The notes beneath the pieces are model-generated. The model saw only the letters and a list, made by a program, of their open reading frames with translations. It ran no database searches and had not been told where the DNA came from. This document shows, one piece after another, positions 29,412-38,769 of a DNA stretch of 64,000 bases. This stretch comes from Saccharomycodes ludwigii (Eukaryota; Ascomycota; Saccharomycetes; Saccharomycodales; Saccharomycodaceae). The stretch is from contig NC_060204.1 of NCBI RefSeq assembly GCF_020623625.1, forward strand, positions 62,001 through 126,000. The letters run 5' to 3'. Each line of letters begins with the position of its first letter. Within the stretch, counting starts at the first letter, position 1. The position numbers and the translations under genes were made by a program.

Positions 29412-30224
29412 TTATTGTGTAAATAATTTTGGATTTTTATTTATATAGTCGAAAATTCTATTGGAAACAAGCGATTGTGTACTCTTTATTTCACCATCTA
29501 GTACCAAAGCTCTTATGTTGGATGAGGAAATATTTGACAATTTTTCGTCCGAGTTGTGATGCAGTGTTATTTTATTTTTCCACTCCAAAGGTACATTCTT
29601 GTTATTCTCTAACCATCTCACTTGTTCATTATCCTTGTCAAGTGATGAGGATCTTGTCAAGCAAAACAATTCATTACTTTTCATAAAATTACCCAAGGCT
29701 TCTTCAACTGACAAAGGACTATAATACTTGATATCAAATAATCTAACTAGTGTATCAAAACCCAAAAGATAAACAATTTTAAAACCTTTCTCATTATTAT
29801 TAATAGATATTGATGGCTGTTCAAAATTTTTAAATATGTCTTTAGATTTGTCAATAAATTTTCCACATTTAGACAAAGATACAAAACAAGTACAGTTGAG
29901 TTGTTCTTCAACGTCTTGGGCCATTAATAACATCATTTCTAATCTTTTATCAAAACTTGCAGGCTTTGGCGATTTATCTACATTTTGCACAGATAATTGT
30001 AACAGAACACCTATGGCACCGTCTGAATTTGTGTGATTTTTTCTAAAGTGAGATAGAGCTTGCTTAATTAGATTGAAATGGCCTTCATGAGGTGGATTGT
30101 ATGATGAATCTAAAACTAATAATAGTTTCTGGTGGAATAGGGCCCTTGAGCCTGTCACCGAAAAAAAAGTAGCGGATGAATGATGTATAAATCTACTGAT
30201 TACCTGGAAACAATCGATTGTCAT
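29412..30224 (-). CDS. POF1: Pof1, nicotinamide mononucleotide adenylyltransferase-like
   Basis: 270 residues (S. cerevisiae 258). Nucleotidyltransferase fold: LLLVLDSSYNPPHEGHF at about 35-50 carries the nucleotide-binding N-P-x-H-x-G-H motif, and SNISSSNIRALV near the C terminus is the second signature (ISSTxxR-type). S. cerevisiae Pof1 (YCL047C) has NMN adenylyltransferase activity and links to NAD+ metabolism and filamentation. The stop codon lies only about 30 bp from the convergent URC2 end, so the two 3' UTRs must overlap. In chromosome III order it follows SPS22 and precedes EMC1, as here. Confidence 0.92.
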   Translation of the reverse strand: MTIDCFQVISRFIHHSSATFFSVTGSRALFHQKLLLVLDSSYNPPHEGHFNLIKQALSHFRKNHTNSDGAIGVLLQLSVQNVDKSPKPASFDKRLEMMLLMAQDVEEQLNCTCFVSLSKCGKFIDKSKDIFKNFEQPSISINNNEKGFKIVYLLGFDTLVRLFDIKYYSPLSVEEALGNFMKSNELFCLTRSSSLDKDNEQVRWLENNKNVPLEWKNKITLHHNSDEKLSNISSSNIRALVLDGEIKSTQSLVSNRIFDYINKNPKLFTQ

Positions 30225-30397
30225 TTCTTGCTATTCTTTTTTATGTTGATTAGTAAAAACCCTAGCCTGTATAGATATCAAGAAGGCTTTTGTTTTAATT
30301 TGGCTATGAATCAAAATATTTTAAAAGAGGAAAAGAAAAAAAAATAAATCTCGGAAAATCCCTCCTTTAAGGACACGCAAAGAATAAAAAAAAAAAA

Positions 30398-30433
<36 letters not shown>

Positions 30434-30574
30434 ATTTAGATGGATTATATATAAAGAAATTTTTTTGTTTTCCTTTTTTTGTAAACAAATGAGAAGTTAC
30501 AAACTATACATGATCTGTTTTACTTTATTATTTATCTTTTCTTGGATGTACTAAAATAATAAACCCATCCAAGT
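30225..30574. other. POF1 upstream / FPR2 downstream spacer
   Basis: 350 bp with A-runs and a (TA)n tract at about 30401-30430. POF1 promoter sequence; no gene. Confidence 0.5.
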
Positions 30575-30988
30575 TCACAATTCATCTTGTCTTTGAATAT
30601 CAACCAACTTGGTTTCAAAAATCAAATCAGCATTTGGAGGAATAACGCCACCTGCTCCACGGGCACCATAGCCCATATCACTTGGAATGTACAAAGTACG
30701 TTCTTCACCAATACACATTCCGTTAACACCCTTGTCCCAACCAGAGATAACGTAACCACGACCCAACACAAAGTCAATTGGTTTATTTCTTTGAAAAGAA
30801 GAATCAAATACTTTATCATCACTCAATAATCTACCAGTGTAATGAACAGACACTAAATCTCCGCTTGTAGCTTTAATTTTACATTCTGATTCCGGAATCT
30901 CTTTGGTAATTTCAATTTTCAAATCTGTTAATTCACCAGCAATTACAGAGCCAATCAACCAAAACAAAATAGTAAATATTAATTTCAT
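30575..30988 (-). CDS. FPR2: Fpr2, ER-lumen FKBP-type prolyl isomerase, with QDEL tail
   Basis: 137 residues. A signal peptide (about 1-17) precedes one FKBP domain with the usual markers: VSVHYTGRL, FDSSFQRNKPIDFVLG, VISGWDKGVNGMCIGE, the YGARGAGGVIPPNADLIFETKLV end. FKBPs catalyse cis-trans prolyl isomerisation and bind FK506/rapamycin; Fpr2 is the secretory-pathway member. The protein ends QRQDEL, which looks like an ER retrieval signal; the S. cerevisiae protein, as I recall it, lacks such a tail. Synteny: YDR519W next to EUG1/PDI1 and URC2. Confidence 0.95.
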   Translation of the reverse strand: MKLIFTILFWLIGSVIAGELTDLKIEITKEIPESECKIKATSGDLVSVHYTGRLLSDDKVFDSSFQRNKPIDFVLGRGYVISGWDKGVNGMCIGEERTLYIPSDMGYGARGAGGVIPPNADLIFETKLVDIQRQDEL

Positions 30989-31588
30989 TTTAAATATCGT
31001 TTATCTTGTACTTTTCTTTTTTCTTTTTTGAGAATCCAATTTGACAAAAGGCTAAATTTGCAATATTTATAATGTGTCTAAAAGTAAAGATAATAAAAAA
31101 AAAAAAAAAAAAAAAAAAAACAGACAGAGTTTTTCAACAAATCAATTTAAAAAGGACAAATATATAACATTTTTCATATTATGCGATGTACAGTATTCTG
31201 CCGTTCTCCCTTAAAAAATATATATATAACTAAATCCGAAATGCATTAAGTCCGTAAAAAATTGGATTAATAGAAATAACAAGGCCTTCGGTTTTAATTT
31301 GTATTACCTTTTCGGTCTTTTTTTACACTCGGCTACCGGACGCTTCCACGCCTCGCTTTCCCCCTTTTTTTTTTTTTTTTTTCTCGATTAAATAAAAATA
31401 ACCATAACGAAACCAATTAGCTATTGAATCAAGGGAAAACAGTTTGATCTGGACCACTTTATTTTGTTAATCAAAAAGCAAGTTAAAAAAAAAAAAAAAA
31501 AAAAAAAAAACAATTTAATTTACTCTAAATAGTTGTGTGTATGTGTCAATACAAAATTATATATAAACAATATAAAAAAGCATAGTGA
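30989..31588 (-). promoter_or_regulatory. FPR2 upstream / EMC1 downstream region
   Basis: 600 bp with A25-type runs near 31097-31120 and 31483-31510 and a GC-richer patch at about 31315-31365 (CGGCTACCGGACGCTTCC). No gene recognised; the patch is a plausible factor-binding region for FPR2. Confidence 0.45.
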
Positions 31589-33871
31589 TCATTCTTTAAC
31601 CAACCATTTCAATTTCAAATTTTTATTTTCAACAAAGGGTTTTAAGAAATATAATGTAACCAATAACCCTATAATTGTATAAATTATTTGGGCTCTTTCA
31701 AAATTTTGTGGTAAAACATCGAATTGAGATGAAGGTGCTACTTTAGTGCAAAATATATCATGTCCAAAACTACAAACAAACGATGTGGATTCTAAATTAG
31801 TTGGAAATGAAACCAAATGTGGGGTTTTAACTGGAATTATTTCCCTAAAATGTGTAATAACAAAATTATCATTTATAGGAATAGTGCCTACATACGGACT
31901 AGCCATAAATTCTTTCTTGTCATCGTCTGTCATGTCCTTTTCATCTTTCCTTCTGGCGCTTACTAAATATTTAGGTAAATAGGTTATTTGGCCATTTTCC
32001 AATTGTAATATGATAGCCTTTGTAGTAATACCAAATTTAGTTTTAGTCAACGCAATATTGTCAATGACATCAGGGAAAAAATAGGATTTTGAAATAACTG
32101 CCGGAGGGGCACGAGAATCAAAGACATCTTTTTCTACTTCTTTACTCATTCTCTCATTTGGAGTTAATGATTCATACAATTCAATGACATTTAAAGTTTG
32201 TTCGGGAATTGGTTCATTGGCAAAATAAGAATAAACTACCCAATATTCACCAAACGCGACACTTACTGGCTTTTCAGTCGCAACATTGTTTTTGTGAATA
32301 GTCGAATAGACAAGTTCACCAGTAACACTATCGATAATCTGAATAGTTAATGAATTCAATTTCGTGTTTACAATCCCAACGACAAACAAATGTGGATATA
32401 AATACTTGTACAAAACAGTTCTATTGCCCAAGGTGACACCGATATTGACAATAGGCTCCTCAATATCCTTACCACTGATTGCAGAAATATGTTCACAAAC
32501 AGGGTCGACACTGTACTTCCAAATTTCAGTTAGTTTATCGCCATCGTGTTTGAAAGCAGTGATAGAATATAAATCATGATCAATGATATACTCAGATTCA
32601 TAATTCTCAACATCTGTTGCACTTTTGTTATGCAAAACTACATTATTGGTACCCTGAGCAGACTTTACAAAAATGTCATCGCCATTGGATAACAACGCAA
32701 CTTTACTGTTTTTAATGGTCTTTTCGATACTAGTAAAACTTTCTGGTCTCTCATAAGTATTGGAAATATCAAAACTCATTATTTCGCCACCAGGAGAAAA
32801 AACAAGCAGCTCATGTTCATTTTTCCTAGTTAACAACTTAGAAATTGGAACCCCTGTTTTGTAATTCCAGTAAATAGTACCATTGTTTAAATCTAAGCAT
32901 GTGATGACCCCCTTTTCATTACCGACTAAAAGCAATTTGTTAAAGCCAAAGTTCTCATTTCTCTTTTGAATACCCTCAACACTTTTATCTTCTGTAAATA
33001 AATCCAACACAATATTGCTGAGCGAAAGTCTCCTTTTAATCAAAGCATTTTTTAACTTGGCAAAATTTGTCTGAAGTCTATAAATGTAGGCATCCCAAAG
33101 GTTTTTCTTTGAATCTTCGATTTCTAAAGACTCTTTATCATCTTCAATATTTTTGTCATGTGGGCTAATAACGGTGTATGCAGTGACATCTGACACTGAT
33201 TCGTCTCTATACCAAGAATTAACCAACGTGTTGTTAACATACATGAAATAAGCATATATGTCATCATTTTGGTTGTAAATCAAGTATTCTAATGTAGAAA
33301 CATGGTCTGTTTCTAAATACAAAACACTGACATTATCATCGGGTAAAACAGCTTTCAAAACTACATTTTTACCATCTTGCGAATCTAAAATTTTTATGGA
33401 GTGATCCGCATTATCCAATTTGACTAGCGAATTAAAACCATAATTTTTACAAGCGTTAGTAAAATTCAAATCTTTGAAAAGCTCACTTTCTGCCTCTAAA
33501 GTTAACTCTTGAGCAAACCCAAACTTGGCATCAATTGCTTTAAATGTCCCCTTTCCATTTTTATTTTTCAAATAAACGGTGTTGCTGTTGTTGTTGATAG
33601 CAAAACCGTCATAGGTGTCGGTAAGGACTTGTCTATATTCTATATCACCCGTCTCAACATTAATCCAACTTAGCAAAGATTTATCGTTATTATTTTTTAA
33701 TTCGGATAATACAATAAATGAATCACCAGATCTGTCTATGCATTTTAAATCCCCAATATTTTGAATTTCCCAATCTATCTTATAAGCCTCATCTTTATAA
33801 ACTGCAGTGGTTACAGACCACCAGAACATGGCCATTATAAAAAAACCATAATAGCTTATTAATTGAGTCAT
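31589..33871 (-). CDS. EMC1: Emc1, ER membrane protein complex subunit 1
   Basis: 760 residues, the S. cerevisiae length. Signal peptide at about 1-24, then a luminal beta-propeller-like region with PQQ/quinoprotein-type repeats (for example LLLVGNEKGVITCLDLNNGTIYWNYKTG), the family C-terminal block (YFFPDVIDNIALTKTKFGITTKAIILQLENGQITYLPKYLVSARR, then PYVGTIPIND), and a single transmembrane segment about 20-25 residues from the C-terminal end. The EMC inserts tail-anchored and multi-span proteins in the ER. It follows FPR2 and precedes MGR1 on the same strand (YCL045C, YCL044C). Confidence 0.96.
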   Translation of the reverse strand: MTQLISYYGFFIMAMFWWSVTTAVYKDEAYKIDWEIQNIGDLKCIDRSGDSFIVLSELKNNNDKSLLSWINVETGDIEYRQVLTDTYDGFAINNNSNTVYLKNKNGKGTFKAIDAKFGFAQELTLEAESELFKDLNFTNACKNYGFNSLVKLDNADHSIKILDSQDGKNVVLKAVLPDDNVSVLYLETDHVSTLEYLIYNQNDDIYAYFMYVNNTLVNSWYRDESVSDVTAYTVISPHDKNIEDDKESLEIEDSKKNLWDAYIYRLQTNFAKLKNALIKRRLSLSNIVLDLFTEDKSVEGIQKRNENFGFNKLLLVGNEKGVITCLDLNNGTIYWNYKTGVPISKLLTRKNEHELLVFSPGGEIMSFDISNTYERPESFTSIEKTIKNSKVALLSNGDDIFVKSAQGTNNVVLHNKSATDVENYESEYIIDHDLYSITAFKHDGDKLTEIWKYSVDPVCEHISAISGKDIEEPIVNIGVTLGNRTVLYKYLYPHLFVVGIVNTKLNSLTIQIIDSVTGELVYSTIHKNNVATEKPVSVAFGEYWVVYSYFANEPIPEQTLNVIELYESLTPNERMSKEVEKDVFDSRAPPAVISKSYFFPDVIDNIALTKTKFGITTKAIILQLENGQITYLPKYLVSARRKDEKDMTDDDKKEFMASPYVGTIPINDNFVITHFREIIPVKTPHLVSFPTNLESTSFVCSFGHDIFCTKVAPSSQFDVLPQNFERAQIIYTIIGLLVTLYFLKPFVENKNLKLKWLVKE

Positions 33872-33985
33872 GTTAGTTGTGTTTTAGATATAACCTGGTA
33901 TTCTATTTTTAGCTATAACGATTTGCTAGTTTTAAATACGAAATTTTTTTTTTAAATGATAATGGTTTTGTAAGTTTGACCAAAA

Positions 33986-34018
<33 letters not shown>

Positions 34019-34170
34019 CCTAGAATTTTATATTTAAGTTATTTAGTCCGAGATATATGTTCAGCATGCCGCTCTCGGATAATAAAGTAGTTCATAACAA
34101 TGCCGATCAAGATAAATAGGAGAATAAACTCATTATTGTGCATACATGTAAAATATGTCAATAATTAAAT

Positions 34171-34202
<32 letters not shown>

Positions 34203-34247
34203 TGTGTAATCTATTTACATTACCTAGTTATTTGATAATAACAATTA
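33872..34247. other. EMC1 upstream / MGR1 downstream spacer
   Basis: 376 bp with a T29-type tract at about 33990-34018, then (CA)n and (TA)n near 34173-34201. EMC1 promoter; no gene. Confidence 0.5.
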
Positions 34248-35765
34248 TTACTCCTCTTGATGTGAATTGTGAGAGGATTTCTGTTTGTCTACTTCTTCCA
34301 GTAAACTGGTTTTGTCTGGACTACTCGTTTGACCGTTATTACCAATATTAGTAGTAGCTGGGGAAGAAGAATCTTTTTCTTCAGCCAAATCATTGTAATC
34401 ATTAAAATTACGTGAATTAGGTATTATTTTAATGCCTAACTCTGTTTCTATAGCTAATTTTTCCCAAGGATCATTTAAAGTCCATGTATTTGATAATTCA
34501 ATGTTTGTATAATTTTTGGCCATTGATGGTATTATTTTAACAGTGTCATTTATTTGGAAAAATGTCAAAAAAGAACTACTATCGGTAGTACTATTCTCGT
34601 CTCCATTTTGGAGAGTACCTAACGTATTTGCCGGCACATTATTTAATAGTTTTAAAGTAGAGTTTCTTGCTTTTAGGTTAACATTATGTAACTTTTCCAA
34701 CTCTTTAGATAAGTTCGAACCATGTGATTTATGATCACCGGTTATCGATGCTGTTATTAGTTCATTGACCCCCCTTAATTTATGTAAGCTATCATTATAC
34801 TCCTGGAAATGCTCTATTCTATCCAGATATTCTTCAAAGCTTAGGGGTTTATAGTCCATTGGACCATACCATTTGTTCAAAAAGGATGATTGTTTCATGG
34901 TAGCTCTAGCAATAGCAACGCTTGAAAGCACACCTGAATCTGAAGTGACATCTTTTAATTTACCCGTTTTGGAATCTTTAACTTTAACTGAAATTTTAGT
35001 GGGGTCAATGCCTTCTCTATAATATTTTTGAATATCGTTGAAAAAGGCCTTTTCTCTGACAGCTTTTGCTTGTTCATACCACGGGTCATAATCAAAGAAG
35101 GTCAATCTTAAAAACTCTAATAATGACTGCCCCAAAAGCCCACAGCCACTAACGAAATAAAACACACGGGTGAAATTTGTATATTTTGAATCAGTGTTAC
35201 TATTGTTTTCGTTGTTTTGATTCTTGTTTTTCTTGAAGGTAAAAGTAAACCAATGTTTATCATTATTATTTCTACTATTATTAATAGTAGTACGATTGAT
35301 GTTTCGAGTCCCGGCACCAAATCTTGATAAATTTGAGATAGTAGCAGAGGAGATATTATTGGTGGTAGTAGTAGTGTTAATAGGATTAACGGCATTAGGA
35401 GAAGTAGGTTGTAAAACATATATTGGATCTCCAACTTTACCACCAAATCTGTTTAGACTTGGTATATCCGCAATATTTCTTTTCACAGTGGTATTACTGG
35501 TCATGTAGGGAAATGTTATTTTAATAAATTTTCTTAAAAATTTATAGCCAATAAAAGTTTGAATGGTTAATAAAGTCCACAACCCCCAGCGACAATCGCT
35601 CCCTGGAACAAGGGGTCCCCACATTCTAAGCCCTATAGAAGGTCGATTATAAAAATGAATGGTTTCTGTATCATCAGCGTCATTGGGGGATTTGGCATTT
35701 TTAATATTATCATCAGTTGATGATGGTGGTGATGATGACTTATCTGGTGGCGAATATAATCCCAT
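34248..35765 (-). CDS. MGR1: Mgr1, i-AAA protease (Yme1) adaptor of the inner mitochondrial membrane
   Basis: 505 residues (S. cerevisiae 417), the excess being Ser/Asn-rich N-terminal, middle and C-terminal segments. Two membrane segments are visible, WGLWTLLTIQTFIGYKFL (about 60-77) and VFYFVSGCGLLGQSLLEFLRL (about 198-218), with a FFDYDPWYEQAKAVREKAF block after the second, characteristic of the Mgr1 family. Mgr1 with Mgr3 delivers substrates to Yme1 in the intermembrane space and is needed for viability without mtDNA. Its place between EMC1 and PDI1 matches chromosome III. Confidence 0.92.
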   Translation of the reverse strand: MGLYSPPDKSSSPPSSTDDNIKNAKSPNDADDTETIHFYNRPSIGLRMWGPLVPGSDCRWGLWTLLTIQTFIGYKFLRKFIKITFPYMTSNTTVKRNIADIPSLNRFGGKVGDPIYVLQPTSPNAVNPINTTTTTNNISSATISNLSRFGAGTRNINRTTINNSRNNNDKHWFTFTFKKNKNQNNENNSNTDSKYTNFTRVFYFVSGCGLLGQSLLEFLRLTFFDYDPWYEQAKAVREKAFFNDIQKYYREGIDPTKISVKVKDSKTGKLKDVTSDSGVLSSVAIARATMKQSSFLNKWYGPMDYKPLSFEEYLDRIEHFQEYNDSLHKLRGVNELITASITGDHKSHGSNLSKELEKLHNVNLKARNSTLKLLNNVPANTLGTLQNGDENSTTDSSSFLTFFQINDTVKIIPSMAKNYTNIELSNTWTLNDPWEKLAIETELGIKIIPNSRNFNDYNDLAEEKDSSSPATTNIGNNGQTSSPDKTSLLEEVDKQKSSHNSHQEE

Positions 35766-36213
35766 AATATGTTGTTGCTGATAAATGAATTGATCAATAA
35801 GACAGTCAATAGATTTAGTAAGGAAAGTATATATTATATATATATATATATATATCTTTTTTGTGTGTTATTTTTATATTGAACTGCTTTATAATAAATT
35901 AAGTATTCTTTTTCTAGTATTATGTATAACCGAGAAAGGGGAAAAAATTTTTTTTAATAATAACCAGATAAACCCTTTTAAAAAAAAAAAAAAAATATAT
36001 ATATATAATATATATATAAACCTAATCTTATCATAGTGTACGATCAAACAAAATATCATTTATCAATAGCTACAATTATTTCTAGCTTTCACAATCACAT
36101 TGAGCTAAAAAACAAAAAAAAAAATCTTACTTACATATATATGTATACACATTTGATGTAGAATTATGTCATCATTAATAATGATAGTAAAGCCAATAAC
36201 TATTTAAGCAGGA
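35766..36213. other. MGR1 upstream / PDI1 downstream spacer
   Basis: 448 bp with two (TA)n tracts (about 35833-35855 and 35995-36019) and A/T runs. No gene. Confidence 0.5.
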
Positions 36214-37812
36214 TTACAATTCATCAAGTTCAACTTCCTCAACTTCTTCATCAGCAGTAGTTTCTTTTTCTTCCTCTTCTTCTTTTTCAGCTTGGATCTT
36301 TTTTGTTAAAATTTCATCACCATCTACACCGTTAGCCCCATTTTCTTTAATGAATTCAATAAAACTTTCAATGTTTCTGGAACCGGAATAAATGACAGGT
36401 TCAGCATCTTTAGCGGCTGGATACAAGACAATAGTTGGGAAAGAAGCAATTTCAATATCAAAGATATCATTTTCAGTAGAGTCAACTTCACCAATGACAA
36501 CCTTAGAAGAAGCATCTTCATCAAAGGCATATATGTTAGCTAATTCCTCATAAATAGGAGCCAATCTTTTACAATGACCACACCATGGGGCATAGTATTT
36601 AACCAAAACATCTTTGGTTGAATCATGAACAATAGCATCGTGACTCTTACCAACAATCTTGGTAACGTTAGTTTCTTGAACTTCAGGGATTTCTTCGGAT
36701 TTAATGATTGGTTCCAATTTGCCATTTTCGAAATCAGTAACAAACTTTTGGATTTCCTTTTCCTCCAATTGAATATTAACTTTACCTTCTTTTTTTAAGT
36801 TGGCAAATTCTTCATCGCTTAATTGTTCTAAGCCATACTTGTAATTGGTATTAATATCATGAATAACAAATAATGGGAATTGTTCCTTCATATTCAAGTT
36901 AGTAGCATGTCTACCGTATTTAGAAGCATCCAAAGCGGCAAAATTAATTTTACCTCTGTATTCTTTACCCAAAGTGGTAAATAATTCAGAATAAGACTCA
37001 CGTTCTTCTGGAGTGGTATAAAAGAAATAAGCTAATGGAATACCAGAGTCCATATAACTTTCAAAAGTAGAACCGTCAACTTCACCAAAGTATGGTTTAG
37101 ATTCAATAGAGATCCATTCAACAATGTGATCTAGGGTAGTATTTTTACCCGTGAAAACAATTGGATCAGAATTGTTTGAACCGGGGTGGTATAAAGATAA
37201 AACACCCTTTTCGGTATTGTTAGATGGTGATTGTTGTAAAAAGGTAAAATAATCTCTGTATAGGTTTGCAGCTTTATGGAAGGTTTCGTTCAAGTTTTCA
37301 ACACCGGTGTCGACGATAACAACTTCAGTAGCTTCACTAATCAAATCTTTCAAATCTTGTTCATCTTCAACAACTTGAACACTTGGTAAAGCTTGTTTCT
37401 TCATGTAGTTGATAATGCTATCCTTGTTTCTAGCACCTTCATAGTCACTGGGTGGCAAATCAACACCTCTAAAGATTTTCAAACTTGGATAGCCTTTAAT
37501 GCCATGTTCCATACATAGATCTGATTCAACGGTGCAATCAATTTGAGCCAATGGAATATCGTATTTTTTTAATTCAGAAGCAGCGCTGACATATTCTGGA
37601 GCCAAGTTCTTACAGTGACCACACCATGGAGCAAAAAATTCAGCCAAAACTAGAGAATTTTCCTTAATGAAATCTGGAAAAGTTTCAGTAGTTAATCTAA
37701 TAACATCAGAATCTTCTGGAGCAGTGGCTTCTTGTTGTGCGTTTGCAGTAATGGCACTGCCTGCTAAGAACATTATAAATGAATTGATGACGGTTTTGTT
37801 ATTGAACAACAT
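36214..37812 (-). CDS. PDI1: Protein disulfide isomerase Pdi1, with LDEL tail
   Basis: 532 residues from the ATG at 37812; the frame is open a further 16 codons upstream but holds no other ATG. Signal peptide about 1-26 (ending AITANAQQ). Four thioredoxin-fold domains in a-b-b'-a' order: the first CGHC is at 64-67 (FFAPWCGHCKNLAPEY), the second at 411-414 (YYAPWCGHCKRLAPIY). An acidic Glu-rich C terminus ends VELDEL instead of the S. cerevisiae HDEL. The enzyme forms and reshuffles disulfides in the ER lumen. In S. cerevisiae PDI1 (YCL043C) and EUG1 (YDR518W) are duplicates of this single gene. Confidence 0.97.
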   Translation of the reverse strand: MLFNNKTVINSFIMFLAGSAITANAQQEATAPEDSDVIRLTTETFPDFIKENSLVLAEFFAPWCGHCKNLAPEYVSAASELKKYDIPLAQIDCTVESDLCMEHGIKGYPSLKIFRGVDLPPSDYEGARNKDSIINYMKKQALPSVQVVEDEQDLKDLISEATEVVIVDTGVENLNETFHKAANLYRDYFTFLQQSPSNNTEKGVLSLYHPGSNNSDPIVFTGKNTTLDHIVEWISIESKPYFGEVDGSTFESYMDSGIPLAYFFYTTPEERESYSELFTTLGKEYRGKINFAALDASKYGRHATNLNMKEQFPLFVIHDINTNYKYGLEQLSDEEFANLKKEGKVNIQLEEKEIQKFVTDFENGKLEPIIKSEEIPEVQETNVTKIVGKSHDAIVHDSTKDVLVKYYAPWCGHCKRLAPIYEELANIYAFDEDASSKVVIGEVDSTENDIFDIEIASFPTIVLYPAAKDAEPVIYSGSRNIESFIEFIKENGANGVDGDEILTKKIQAEKEEEEEKETTADEEVEEVELDEL

Positions 37813-38553
37813 TGTTTTGGAGTTGGTGTTTGTTTTGGTTTTATGATATTTATTGTCCAATTATTTTTTTAAATAAAATTTTTTGTATTTTATTTTTTTT
37901 TTTTTTCTTTCCTTTATATATAAATATATATATTTATTTATTTAAGTTGTTATAAGGGTTATATATATATATATATATATAATTGAATTAGTAAGTTACA
38001 AACAAAGCCAGCCACCTCGCCTTGATTTGGTTAATAGCAGAAAAAAATTTTTTTTTTTTTTTGGTTTACGTGTTCACACACACACACAAAAAAAAAACAT
38101 TTTGAAATAGAATGTAAATTATTATTGTTTTGTTGTTAATAAAAAACTTAAACCACATGCCTTATGCCAAATTGTACGTAAATAAAATCGAAGAGAGAGG
38201 GTAAGCAAACTTATTTTTATTTGTGTAAATTAGTCAGCTAGTTTAGTACTACTTTAAACCCGTACCTCTTTGTTTTTCTTTTGTTAATGTGTTAAAGGCC
38301 CCGGACAGAATATAAAAAATTGTAAAGTCTAGTCCGAAGTAAGCAAACCGAAACGTCATCGGTTTACAGTAGGCACAGCAGGGGGTAAAAAAGAAAAACG
38401 CCTATTTATATTATATTATATTATATTATATTATATTTTAAGGGCGGCTATTTTTATCTATATTTATATAAAAAGGGGAAGTGGGATAGTATTATTACTA
38501 ATAGCAATGGCAACAATGTTATGTAATTGATAATAGTAATCTTCTTCCTCTTC

Positions 38554-38584
<31 letters not shown>

Positions 38585-38769
38585 TATATACATACATATA
38601 TATATATAAATAAGGAGCGGGGCCGGTGTTTAGAGGGAATCATATTCTTATTATAAAAGATCGCTATATTAAAGATAAGCTTCAAATAATATTCTTATTT
38701 TTACCATAACAATTACAATCAATCAATCAAAAGAAAAGAAAAAAAAAGAAAAGAAATATATATAACTAA
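37813..38769. promoter_or_regulatory. Divergent promoter region PDI1/GID7
   Basis: 957 bp. PDI1 side: T14 tract, (TA)n near 37962-37981 and a TACGTG site. Middle (38130-38390): less AT-rich, with a GGCCCCGGAC block (about 38297-38306) and an inverted repeat AAACCG/CGGTTT (38345-38365) around ACGTCAT, and CAGGGGG near 38380. GID7 side: TATAT array (38409-38440), a T20-type tract and a poly-purine leader. No RNA gene. Confidence 0.5.
38067..38072 (+). promoter_or_regulatory. Candidate Hac1 site (UPRE-2 type TACGTG) upstream of PDI1
   Basis: TACGTGT about 255 bp upstream of the PDI1 ATG. PDI1 is a classic unfolded-protein-response target in yeast. Six bases is a weak signal; the classical CAGCGTG element was not found. 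Confidence 0.3.
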
